In this document: piece after piece, positions 19,574 through 30,663 of the stretch
Layout: every line of letters starts with the position of its first letter
How positions within the stretch are numbered: position 1 is the stretch's first letter
Source of the DNA: Hexactinellida sp. DTS-2022
Lineage: Eukaryota; Porifera; Hexactinellida
Assembly: GCA_028753945.1 (NCBI GenBank)
Contig: JAPNXP010000012.1
Location: 3,963,501-4,027,500, forward strand
Reading direction: 5' to 3'
DNA length: 64,000 nt
Translations under genes and position numbers: made by a program
Notes under the pieces: generated by a model
The model's input: only the letters and a program-made list of their open reading frames with translations
Told to the model about the DNA's origin: nothing
Database searches by the model: none

Positions 19574-20609
19574 TTTGTGCTGTATCGATTCTACGATGAT
19601 AGAAAGGTATTCAGGAAATTCTCTTCGGTAGAGCGAAGCGAGTTGGGTATTTAATTAATTATTAATTAATTAACTTATATTATCGAATAACATTAATTAA
19701 ACATAAAGCGAGGTCAAGTACATTAGTATCTGCATGATCCGATTACTCTATAATCCGGAATTTTGCTAAACTGCGTTATTCATGAGCGTGAATCTCACTG
19801 AATTACCATTCGGATTATGCAGGTGCTATATTGCATAATCCACATCCCAAAAACGCGTTTGCCACTAAAGAAACAACACAAGGTCATATAAAATAATATT
19901 TGATTATAATCCACATTTTTTTTAGAAAATACTGACAGGGTAAATATTGGGACGACAGATGAAAATATATAATTAAATAATTATAGAACTAACTTATCAA
20001 CTTATACTAATCGGATCACTTATCATGAAACTACTTCTCTAAACACTTTATGGACTCAGCAATCTTATCATTCTCAACAGAAAGATTCTCAGAATCTCAG
20101 TCATTTGAATATCAATTGAATTGAAATCGAAATGAAGTTTCCTAAATGAAGCTGAATCCAAAATATAGTCAAGCAGATACGACTTTCTATAGGATTCCAA
20201 CCACCTCTCCCTAATCTGAATGACATTGGTAGATTGTACTCTTGCAATGAGTCAACAATCAACTCCTAGAAAATCTCGGATTATCAATGAGATTAATGTG
20301 CAAGATTTTTCAATTAGTAATGTTCAATGCAGTATCCTCTCAATACATTCTGGATTCTTTTATTTAATTAATGATGACATTATACTATTCTAATTTCTAA
20401 ACATCATTTGAATGAATATTTGATGTACAGTCGAAATCGGGGTTTTTTGCCACGGGTTTTTTTGCTTATTGGGTTTTTTTGCCTCCTTTTGTCGTGCAAA
20501 AATGTGATATCTTAAACAATCTACATATTTTGATTAGCGAGTTAATGCTCCTCAATAAGTTATCCCTATGGGCTTGTTAATTAACGTTTATCTCTGGCTT
20601 CATGATCAG
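19574..20609. other. Unannotated stretch with a partial pogo-like end
   Basis: Mostly AT-rich. TACAGTCGAAATCGGGG at about 20426-20443, followed by repeated GGGTTTTTTTGC, looks like one end of a pogo-like element whose other end I could not find. An upstream exon of the kinase gene may lie here, but I cannot identify it. Confidence 0.4.
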
Positions 20610-21879
20610 ATATCCGCCTCCCAATCCCTCCATCCAGGAACAAGCTCCCGCGCCAGTGGACACAGACCCGGGGCAGCGGTGCGCCCCCCCAGACCTACCA
20701 GAGGAGATCAGAGACAAGTGAGTTATCAAACGAATTCAATGTAATATACTCATAACTCGTTAGCATAGAAATGTTACCAAAGAGCAATATAGGCAGTGTT
20801 TTTCTTAAATGATAGCTAATAAAGAGGATAAATAGAATACAAGCTAAGGAAGATAGTTAGGTTTTTCAATTTTAGAAGAAACTTAGCCTTAAGATTAAGA
20901 TTCGATTCGGTTTACACTCTAATATGCCTTCCCAAAAACACGGAATTTTAAATTTTCTTTGTAATTTGGTAATTTGATAGCAACTGACTAATCCGTAGTT
21001 TCTACTTACACAAGGTACAGCTTCAAGTGCAAGCTGGGAGCCGGCAGCTTTAGCGACGCCTGGGAGGTCGAGGAGATCTCAACCCTGAGCAGGTACTGCA
21101 TGAAGATTCTGTCTCTGAAGACCTGTCTCTCCCACATTGACATTATATCGGAGTTCAAGTACATGCAGGAGATTAGCTCGAAGACCGAGCATGTCGTCAG
21201 CGCATACGAGTACTCAGTGTTGGACGATAAAGTGTACGTTCTAATGGAGTTGTGTCCCGGGGGCACTCTGTCGGAGTGGATAGAGTTGAACCGGAAGTTC
21301 GGACTCATTACAGAGAAACGCATTCTCCACAAACTACGGGAAATATCTCTTGCTGTCATAAAGTGCCACGAGTGTCGTATTATCCACCGAGACCTCAAAC
21401 CGGACAACATATTTCTCGACAATACGCGACAAATAAAACTCGGCGACTTCGGCATCGCCCGTCACTTGGAGTCTTCGCTATCGCAGACGTTCTGCGGAAC
21501 CCCGCCCTACATGGCGCCCGAGCTGTTTCTCCTGTACCAGCAGAAGCTCAAGCAGAAGCCTTTCGAGGGGTACGGATTCCAAGTGGACATCTGGTCGCTT
21601 GGCTGTGTATTGCTGGAAATGGCTTGTCAAAAAGGACACTCCTTATCGACCATGGATAAGAGCTTAGGCTCAGTTGCTCTAGACAATGCTAGCGAGCTGC
21701 AAGCCATAATAGAGAGCTCGGTTCCTGCCGAGTACTCCACAGTGCGACGGCTGCTCTCCGGTATGCTGGTGCCGAACCCTGAGGACAGACTCTCCCTAGA
21801 GAGCGTCGTGAGAGACGCAGAGCTCCTCGCCAAGACGAGCACTGCTTCTCACGTTAAATGGTACGACCTCATTTCCTGA
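20610..21879 (+). CDS. Serine/threonine protein kinase, NEK-like (5' incomplete)
   Basis: Two exons are supported. 20610-20717 follows ATGATCAG and ends GACAA before GTGAGT; 21015-21879 follows CACAAG and ends at TGA. The first exon starts in phase 2, so at least one upstream exon is missing. The first exon encodes a Pro-rich linker. The second encodes a whole kinase domain: glycine loop LGAGSFSDAW, the lysine in YCMKIL, catalytic IIHRDLKPDN, LGDFGIAR, activation segment CGTPPYMAPE and VDIWSLGC. HRDLKPDN and the GTPPYMAPE segment indicate a Ser/Thr kinase. The overall pattern resembles NEK-family kinases, but I see no feature that fixes the subfamily. The glycine loop lacks the usual valine two residues after its last position. 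The C-terminus ends shortly after the kinase domain. Confidence 0.8.
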
Positions 21880-22180
21880 CCTCTGTGGTACTCATCAGAT
21901 ATTCAGTTATACTCCACTAGACACACCAAACACTATTTTATTATAACATGTCTATACGCGCTATTTAAGTTTGTTGAATTTTATTTCCGAGAATGATTAT
22001 AAATTTATAATTTAGTAACGATAGCAAGTAGAATAACTGTCTCTACAGATATTTTAGAGAGTATTATAATTATAATCAATGAGATCTCCATGGTACCCAT
22101 AATTTATCCCTATAACTTGTGTGGCAAACTCTTTGTTAATTGGAATTGTACTATTGTGATATAATAGGAGGCTCGTAAGA
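21880..22180. other. Intergenic spacer between kinase and SPC25
   Basis: AT-rich and 301 bp. It must hold the kinase 3' end and the SPC25 promoter; no specific element identified. Confidence 0.4.
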
Positions 22181-22714
22181 ATGACCGAGGGACTATACAG
22201 CGTAGAGCGCTTCTTCTCCCGCGCGCCGAAGGAGTCTCTGGAGCGGACCTACGCCGCCGCGATGGCTGAGGTGCAGACAGCCGCGAGCGCCGTGCTGTCC
22301 TCGCAGGCGCGGCTGCGCGTGCTGGACAGACAGCAGGAGCTGGCGCAGCAGCTGCGGACACAGATAGCCGGCGCCAAGCGCGCTAGGGCCCGGCTGAAGG
22401 GGGAGAAGGCGGCCGAGACAGACTGCAGACTGGAGGAGCTGCAGAGACAGGTGGAGCTCTGGGAACTGGTGAGCGGGGTGCGGATCCGCGTGACGGACAG
22501 ACAGGAACTGAGAATATATTTCTATCGGTTCAACGAGGAGGTTAGTAGAGACTGCTACTTGACACTCGATGCTTTTACTGAAGATATTTGGGAGATAAAG
22601 GACTGCCAACCGACCATACCTGGGCTGCAGAGACTGCTGGATACGCTTAACGAAACGAAGGATTTGGGGAAGTTCTGTAAGAGTGTTAGGGAGGGGTTTA
22701 AAGCCACTGTTTGA
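22181..22714 (+). CDS. SPC25: Kinetochore protein Spc25 (NDC80 complex)
   Basis: SPC25 pairs with SPC24 to form the globular end of the NDC80 complex, which anchors microtubule-binding NDC80/NUF2 to the inner kinetochore. The 177-residue frame has a helical, Arg/Gln/Ala-rich coiled-coil N-terminal half (about 20-95). A globular C-terminal domain follows with the pattern expected of SPC25: RIRVTDRQELRIYFYRF, WEIKDCQPTIPGLQRLL, and the ending KFCKSVREGFKATV, which parallels the animal SPC25 C-terminus. It is intronless and shorter than the human protein (224 aa) because the coiled coil is shorter. The coding sequence is much more GC-rich than its flanks. Start at 22181 is the first ATG, preceded by AT-rich sequence. 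Confidence 0.8.
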   Translation: MTEGLYSVERFFSRAPKESLERTYAAAMAEVQTAASAVLSSQARLRVLDRQQELAQQLRTQIAGAKRARARLKGEKAAETDCRLEELQRQVELWELVSGVRIRVTDRQELRIYFYRFNEEVSRDCYLTLDAFTEDIWEIKDCQPTIPGLQRLLDTLNETKDLGKFCKSVREGFKATV

Positions 22715-22856
22715 AGCATTTTAAGACTAATTCAATTAGCATGCTCATCTCTTATTAAATCTCTCAAGCTTAATTATTTAAGTTCTTACTGAATACGACT
22801 TCAGCTTATCCACATTAATACAGTACTATATCAGACCCATAAGTTAGTGAGGTCAG

Positions 22857-25800
22857 ATGTCTAGCTTTGAAGCCGCGATGGAGGTGGACTACTCCGCCAG
22901 TGTGGAGGAGCAGTTGCCCAAGTGCCGCGAGCTGGCCAAGCAGGGGAGCCTGCAGGAGGCGCTGGACAAGCTGCTCACTCTCGAGAAGCAGACGCGCCTC
23001 TCCGCCGACATGGTCAGCTGCAGTAAGGTGCTGGTGGTCATTGTGCAGCTCTGCTATGACTGCCAGCAGTGGAGTCTCCTGAACCAGCAGCTGGTGAGTG
23101 TGCTGAGTACAGGGTACTTAGCGAGGTTCATATGGCTGATGACTTGTTCTAGATATGTTATCATTTTGCATGAATAGTTACAGCCTATAGTAAGATTTTA
23201 TTTTAGTACTGTTGCACTAATTTGCACTGCAAAACTAGTCGGTTCCAATTGTAGTACATGTATAGTGTAATACAGAATTACAAATGCACTATTAGCCACC
23301 TTGTAACTGAACAATTTTTGATGTTTAAATGTATATTTGCTCAATTTTAATTATCATACAGTTTACTGTCAATGTTTGGTGCAGGAGTTACCGTATTACC
23401 TCGAATAGTCCCTCCCTTATAATAACGCTTCCCTCGAAAATTATCACCTCCTGAAATAATTTGTAATGTAAATCGTATAATTAGTGAATACGAGTCAATA
23501 CTCATCCGATATTATCAAGTTGTAGTATATATTATTTTGTGCTTTAACAATCGCCTACCATTATCAGTGACCAAATAAGAGTTTTATTGTGTTAATACTG
23601 ACTTAATCTTCTCAAAATTCCTAGAACCAGAGCGTAACTAGGGTTGAGGTGTGTAGTGTTGAATAGGTGCGACTTTTCATACTACAATGACATACTATAC
23701 TTTTGGTTATTTTGGTGGACACACATGATACAACATGTGCATCTTGGCTTAATTAACGCGCTCATATTCCAACAGAACAAGTGTATTGGTGATAATTATT
23801 CTGTGTACTTCAGGTAAACTTGACCAAGAAACGGAATATCCTGAAGCAAGCTGTCACCAAGATGATCCAGGAGGCCGTCACGTTTGTAGAGGAGACTCCA
23901 GACATGCCCACCAAGCTGGAGCTGATAAACACGCTCCGGAATGTCACGGAGGGTAAGATCTACGTTGAGAACGAGAGAGCCAGACTCACTCTGAAGCTTT
24001 GCGTTATCCACGAGAGCAACGGGGACATTACCTCTGCGTCTTCTGTGCTGCAGGAGCTACAGGTGACACTTAACTGAAATTGTTTTATAATTCCCTTTCC
24101 AATCACTTTGGGGACATTTTAACTGTTATACATTCGGTCATTTCATGAGTAGCACTTTCCCAATCGAATTATTTAATTGTTAGATTCCTTAGTTAACAAA
24201 GGATTTTAACAAATAAACAATTAATATTTCAGGTTTCTCCAAGACTCGAGAATTATAGCTAAATATCCTTAAAATTAATTAATTAGGTTAAGTAGATCAT
24301 TGATGGAGGAGTGTATACATTAGCTGCTTAATTATGCTATAGCAATACTAAGTGATATAGGTGGTAATACAATAAGTGCAATAATAAGATAGATTGGCGA
24401 GGAGTTAGGCGGCTTTAACAAACTTCTGTCTCAACTTCCTCTGGAGCGGGGCAGAGAGACCGCTTATGTGGGCGCTCGGCTGCATCCGCTTAGCGCCGTC
24501 AGACACCTTCCAGGCGTTTGGGTTGAAGTCTTCATTTGCGGGGTTTGTAGGCTTATGCGAGGAGAGCTTCTGTATTCTCTCCGAGGCTATCGCTCTCTTG
24601 GCTGATTCGCTGACGGCCCACTGGACCTCTTTGGGGGGCTTGTAGTCCCCGTGCGAGACCTGTAATTAATACCTCAGATGTGCAGTCAGGTTCTTGTATT
24701 ATGAACATTCAAGTGACCAAACATTTGTTCATAATAATAAAGACTTCATAATAAACGAGCTAAACTTAATGCAAACCTAATGTAAGTTGTTAAATTTGAC
24801 CATAGGACTTTTTCAGTACAGTCGAAACCGGTTTTTTCTAACTAACTATTTATTCTAAATGTGTAAAAAGCCAATTTTCATTTATTTTAAATCGGTTTCT
24901 TCTGACTATCGGATTTTCTTACTATATTTCTATGCAAAGAATTGGTTAGAAAAAACCGCTTTGGACTGTACAAATTTTTTAGCAGACGAAGAATTGTTCA
25001 CGATAAGCAGACCTGACTGTATATACAGTAGAACTCCATCCTAAAAATGTGTTCGCCTTCTCTGGAATTCGTATTCAGAAGCGTAGCCAGGATGCGGCAC
25101 TTGGGACACAGGCCGCACCCAAAAAATTGTGTTTATCAAAATGTCCACTGGTGTAATACTATTGTGCGGAAGTGCCGCAGCTCATGTAGGGCTAGCCACA
25201 CCTTATTAACCATTATCATTTGAATTGAAAAGGCTTTGAAGGGGACTGCAATATTTCGTATTAACGAGGTTCTACTGTAGTGTATATAATGTAACCTTAG
25301 CAAGAGACAGCCTTTCGAGATGCTCAGAAGCGACCGCGCTCCTGGCGGCTCGACTGATGTCCCAAGCCGGCTGTCCCCACTCCTCCCAGGTCTCCTTTCC
25401 TCCATTCAGCTTCCCTCTCTTCAGGTTAGAGAGCTCCTCGATCCGGACGGAGACCACCGCTCGCTTTGTGGCCGGACTGATCACCGTCTCCACGCTGCGA
25501 CAGGGCCGGTAATCCCCATGCACCGTCTTAGCCCTCGCGAGCTCTTGCACCCTCCCCGTGGGCGCGTGACTCTTGGAGGCGTTTGACACGACCCAGATGG
25601 GGGAGGGTCTGTCCCATAGGTAGTCCTGGTGGAGGGACTTGGAAACTGTCAGTTCCTCCATCCTGTTGGTTAGTGAGCACTGAGTGGTCTTGTTGTAATC
25701 CTGCAAATTAATACTGAATATACTGGACAAGTATTTATTAATTCAAAATTAGTTATGTCAAATACGTACACATCTTAGATGACAAGTATTCACACCATTG

Positions 25801-28800
25801 CTATTTCATTCATCGCAATAAAGTTACATATGCGCGCTTATACAGCCGATAATTGTTTTGTATAAACCTTGTATCACTTGTCCAAACGATCGATCAATAA
25901 GATTAGACTCGTACCTTCTGTGGGATGTTGTTATTCCAGTAGACGGAGCGTCTGTCCTCTGAGAACCCAGCTGGGACCGGCTTGTATCTGGCTAGCTCCA
26001 CTGTCCGTCCGGTCGGAGCGCTGTATGTCTGCTTACGCAGGTGAGCGGCGCCCGAAAAGCCGCCGGACTTCTCTCTGTAGTGTCTGCCCCGCCTAGCGGC
26101 CTTGCTTCCGGCTGGGACCGACTGCGGACCAATCTATAGTATAGCAGCAGTAAATATACGAGGTACACTTCCAGCATAGAAATATACATAACGACGTATA
26201 ACAGATTTATATTTCTATACTACTTTTGAATTATAATATTATTATTGGGAACAAGCAAGTTATAAATTCGGTAGCAATTCATTTACTTACCGTATTCCTC
26301 CTCGTAGCATCTGATGTACTTTGATGGTGAGTTAGCTCAGACTCCAATGTTGCGGTGTATCCACTCATTATATCAGTTCCTAAACTTCAAATTTTACCGA
26401 AATTATAATTGCTATTCAAATTGGAAGCTAATTCTTTCTAACGAATGCATCAAAGTTATATGGGTGAGTAATAATCCACTATTCGATAGGAATCCTGCAA
26501 TAATTTATTTACTACAGTAGACCCTCGCATATCCGAACAGTGGTGTTTCGATCCAAAGTTCGATTAGTGAATTCGTTCGGGTTCGTGAAGTAATACATTT
26601 TCTATAGGCATCTATAAATGAGAACCTCGATAATCCGAACCAAAGTTATGCAAACCTTTTTAATCCGAACAAAACATCTTTGTACTCGGTGCTTGTCTGA
26701 GACTTATTAGTTATACTTCCATAGTAATATAGCTATAGTATTTAAGATTTTTCCCACTTTTATTAGAAATTTATTGTTGGGTCTCCAGTTCGGATTCAAA
26801 GTATCTTATATAATTGTATGTTAGTATCTGATATATTTATATCCCAAGGGTTTATCTAGGATTTTCATGGCTACACTTTATCATGGAGGTAAAATTTACG
26901 GCATCCTAAAGGTGTTAGCCACAATCGGTATAATTCAAATGATGCGCCATTAATTGAAGGAGGTGATATTTGTACAGATCCAAAATAAGGATTTATCTGG
27001 GAATTTCTGGGCAAGAAAATGTGGCCAGACACCTCGCACCAGATTAAGTGCCAACCCGGCACTAAATGGGATCACGAATGTATAATTAGTCTTGTATTTA
27101 GGGAATTATTCGGGCATTATCATGTGATTTTCTAAGTAAATTAAATATTAATATTTATTGTTTGGCACAGGATTATGCTATTTGCATAATAATGGGAATA
27201 AAAAATAAAATCCCGTCCGCCGTCCCTATTTTCTGAAAAAATCCGGATGATAAACAATTAATTTATTTTACATGGCCTAACTTAAAAGCCATATTTAATT
27301 ACTATATATTATTGAGCACTTAGCAAACTAACTAAAGTTACTTCAGTTTATAATTTAAGTATATCCATTAGCTACATTCTTGATTTCAATTGATTTATTC
27401 TATTCTATTCTATTCAGTTATTATAACTGTTCAAGAATAATATACTTTACTGTATAATTGCTGCATAATACATACATACATCTATTCAACCGTAATAACT
27501 AATTATTTGCATTCTAATACTATCTGTTATCATTGTTCTCCATCACTCCTGTTCCAACATATTATTGTTACGTGTATGTAACGGTTGAATAAGCATACTA
27601 TACGGATATACAATTGAGGTTTGAACTGTTTTCGAATTTTTGACCACCGATCATCTCCCCTCCTTATAAGGCACTATAAATTCCACCTAACAACTATGCA
27701 TACTTTAGACCTAAATTTAACCCTTCAGGTTCGAACCCAATCTTACTGAAGATACTTTTTATTATCTCTTGAGCTCTCAGCTTTTTGTGGTGGGTGTATC
27801 ATCGCCTTTCTTAGATTTACCTTGTTTCAAGAATTGAGAATTACACACATCTAAATTTCGAGTTCTATGAACTGAAGAAAATTAAGTATACTTTAATTAT
27901 TTAAATGCTGTGTTTATATATACTGAAACCGGTTCACATCTGCCACATATAATTTGAATTGTTACTCACTTACTCATATCAAATGTTCACATTCTGGGAC
28001 ACACGTGATATATACATTGCAACTCTATAAGTGGGGCCTCTATAATTGGGCAACCTCTATAAGCGGGGAAATTACTCGTTCATTTCCAACAAATGAACCT
28101 CTATTAGCCATGGAAGTGAGGAATGGGGACCTTAATTTTCACGGAGTTATTATCCCCATACAAAACTACTTCTATAAATATAAATCCTCTAATGTTTGTA
28201 GAACAAATCGTCGACTAGATTTCTTACGTATCAGCATTTAACTAAATTGTTATAATATACAAATAGTAAGTTACCTCGTAAGTGCCTTAGTTAGTTGGAA
28301 TCTTGTTTCAGCTCCACCGCCCGCGTCAGATTTCACTCCCGCACGAATATTGTCATTATTTCCATTATTACACCTACATTTCAAAGTAAGGCCACTGTTC
28401 GTTGCCAATTTTGTTGTAGGACACACTCTAAAATAGCCATAATTAGCTAGTAACAAAATCAGATCCTATAACAAGCATTATTACCCAACGATTGCAGATT
28501 TTATCAATAAGCACTCACAAATTAGAATATTTGCTCAGATAATTATTAACTATGTCGTCATCAAATAATGAGATAATGATAATGAGATGCCGCCCGCCCG
28601 CATCCTCTGATAGACTTCGTGTGGAACTGAAACAATATTTTAATTAACAGTGGCCTTATAGAGGTTGCACTGTATGCTATGTTTGGAATGAGAATCTCTA
28701 TTTAGGTAGAGACGTATGGCTCTATGGAGCGGCAAGAGAAGACAGAGTTCATCCTGGAACAGATGCGACTCTCACTCGCTAAGGAGGACTACATTCGGAC

Positions 28801-29714
28801 GCAGATTATCGCAAAGAAGATAAACATCCGTTTCTTCTCAGACAGCGCTCCCGCTGTTCAGCAGCTGAAGATCCGATTCTACAAACTGATGATCCATCTG
28901 TCTGCGCACGAGAAGGACTTCCTGAAGACCTGTCAGCACTACAGACACATCTACGACACGGAATGTGTTAAGGAGGAAGACGGCTGGTGGAGAGAGGTCC
29001 TCAAGCTCTCTTGCATCTACGTCATTCTCGCGCCCTATTTCAACGAGCAGGCAGACCTTATAAACAGGTTCTATTCTCAGGGTAAACTCACATAAGTATG
29101 TGTTAATCTGGTATTATTCTGTATTAGGATTATGCTGGATAAACAGCTGGAACAGCTCCCAGAGTACAAAAATATTCTTACTCTGTTCACCACACTTGAG
29201 CTGATCTACTGGTCAGATTTCTGCACCAACTTCCAGCTGCTCCTCAGAGACGGAACTTCCTCATGTCCGGCTGTTAAGGTTGCAATACATACACACACTT
29301 AGTCTAGTCTTACAACTATATACTCAATTACATATTATAACAATTCATTTTATTGGACAGGTATTTACTCACTCTGAGATGGGCGAAGAGATGTGGAAGG
29401 AGCTGCATCGTCGTATTACGGAGCACAATATACGCACGATGTCTAAGCACTACACTCGAATATCAATCGACAGGATGACGTACCTGCTGGCGCTCCCTCA
29501 GGATATAACTGAGGAGATCACTTCGCACTTGGTTGTTAACAAAACTATCTATGCGCGTATTGACAGGTCAAAGAGGGTGGTTAATTTTAGGAAACCTCTA
29601 GAGACACACCAATACCTCTCAGATTGGTCACACAACATAGAGAACTTGATGGGATTCGTTTCCAAATCAGTCCACCTTATTAACAAGGAGGAAATGATCC
29701 ACAAACTCAAATAG
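22857..29714 (+). CDS. PSMD12: 26S proteasome non-ATPase regulatory subunit 12 (Rpn5)
   Basis: Rpn5 is a PCI-domain subunit of the proteasome lid. Five exons join in frame: 22857-23093, 23814-24062, 28706-29067, 29128-29278, 29361-29714. The total is 1353 nt, encoding 450 aa; the human protein has 456. The N-terminal helical repeats include [20 protein letters not shown] and [20 protein letters not shown]. The middle has [21 protein letters not shown] and HYRHIYDT. The PCI domain near the C-terminus includes [30 protein letters not shown] and the terminal helix of the family. All introns begin GT and end AG. Intron 2 (24063-28705, 4.6 kb) contains a complete gene on the opposite strand (24405-26368) and several MITEs; the other introns are 60-720 bp. 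Confidence 0.95.
24405..26368 (-). CDS. THEG: THEG-repeat protein (SPMAP2-like), nested in PSMD12 intron 2
   Basis: Four exons on the minus strand, all joined in phase 0 at GT-AG sites: 26368-26291, 26133-25915, 25700-25296, 24659-24405. The total is 957 nt, encoding 318 aa. The protein consists of repeated THEG motifs with the pattern R-[IVM]-x-E-L-x-x-x-K, an HGDY/HQDY step and W-x-[VI]-S-x-A-[AST]. Examples are [62 protein letters not shown] and [23 protein letters not shown] proteins are best known from testis and the sperm flagellum; function here is inferred only from family. Start ATG at 26368 begins [15 protein letters not shown]. Two pogo-like MITEs lie in the last intron, and one (25026-25277) ends 18 bp beyond the exon 3 donor site. 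Confidence 0.85.
24819..24968. mobile_element. pogo-like MITE (150 bp)
   Basis: Left end CAGTCGAAACCGGTTTTTTC and right end the complement of CAGTCCAAAGCGGTTTTTTC, both flanked by TA. It lies in an intron of the THEG-like gene and therefore also in PSMD12 intron 2. Confidence 0.85.
25026..25277. mobile_element. pogo-like MITE (252 bp)
   Basis: Left end CAGTAGAACTCCATCCT; right end complements CAGTAGAACCTCGTTAATAC; TA on both sides. The minus-strand frame 25136-25405 partly lies in it and is not a gene. Confidence 0.85.
26369..28014. other. PSMD12 intron 2, gene-free part with repeat fragments
   Basis: TACAGTAGACCCTCGCATAT at about 26514 is a pogo-like left end without a clear partner; AACCTCGATAATCCGAAC follows near 26622. 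About 27211-27284 (CCCGTCCGCCGTCC to CATGGCC) matches one arm of the MITE at 63542-63888. No gene seen. Confidence 0.6.
28015..28672. mobile_element. pogo-like inverted-repeat element (658 bp)
   Basis: Left end CATTGCAACTCTATAAG, right end complement of CAGTGCAACCTCTATAAG, TA flanks. CTCTATAA motifs are repeated inside the left end. It ends 33 bp before PSMD12 exon 3. Confidence 0.75.
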
Positions 29715-30424
29715 TTTAAAGATAGTGTCCTCTTGGGTTAGAAATGTATAAATAGGAATACTCTTATGTTTAGATTACAGAGTTAATTAAAGTTTGAATG
29801 TTAATTTGGGTCTGGCGTGGTCTACATTTTGGCTAATTTCTAGCTATTTTATTGCTTTTATTCCCTAATTTGACCCTAAGGTAGACTTCTACAAATTGCT
29901 AAGTTAAAATCGTCAGAATTATATTTTCACTACTAATTTAAACTTCTGCAATGGAAAAATGATATCTAACATCTAAAATCATTCGATTATTATTATCCCT
30001 GCTAGGTTAGGAATGAGCAAATATATCTATCGGATATTTTTAGCAAATCACGTTTTACAGGGTCGGTATGTATATAATTATACTCAGAGTGGAGTCGAAA
30101 GAGGGGTCACTCGATTGGGTGAGGACACAATTGGAGAATGGACACATTCCTGGTACATTCTAGCGTTGCTATGGAAACATTCTTCCAAATATGTTCATGT
30201 GATATACCAATTACACTGCCCTGCGTTAAATTTGCTGATTATAATCTAGTGGTTATTTTTAGATAATCGGAGTGTGCCGATTCCAAATTTATCATCAGAA
30301 TTGCTGTAGCACGTCATGTTTCATCACAAATGATGGGCTAATTATTTTCGATAATTATCGAATATTTTATTTTTTTAATTTAAATATTACCTTTGCCATT
30401 AGAAATAAACATCTTCGAAGAGTA
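29715..30424. other. Unannotated spacer downstream of PSMD12
   Basis: No gene recognised; holds the dispersed repeat at 30043-30245. Confidence 0.45.
30043..30245 (+). repeat. Dispersed repeat, copy 2 (partner at 1355-1565)
   Basis: Shares ordered blocks with 1355-1565, including AAATCACGTTTTA, GGTCGGTATGT, GAGGGGTCACT, and GCGTTGCTATGGAAA followed by TTCTTCCAAATATG. The frame 30013-30249 is part of it. Confidence 0.75.
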
Positions 30425-30526
30425 CAGTCGACTCCGCTTAATAGAGCCACCTCGGCACCAGGTTGTTTTGACCCGATTAAGCGGAGAAACCGATTAATCG
30501 GTGGCTCTATTAAGCGGGGTTGACTG
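30425..30526. mobile_element. pogo-like MITE (102 bp)
   Basis: CAGTCGACTCCGCTTAATAG at the left; right end complements CAGTCAACCCCGCTTAATAG; TA flanks. Nearly the whole element is palindromic. Confidence 0.9.
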
Positions 30527-30663
30527 TATGTGCATTTCGAATTTGGTCAAATATCTCCATTCCATTCAACCAATGTTGGTGAATTAATTTATAATTTATG
30601 TTATCTTGTTCTTTTTTGTATTTAATTAGTACTATATTAGACTACGGCCTATCGGAGAAGGTG

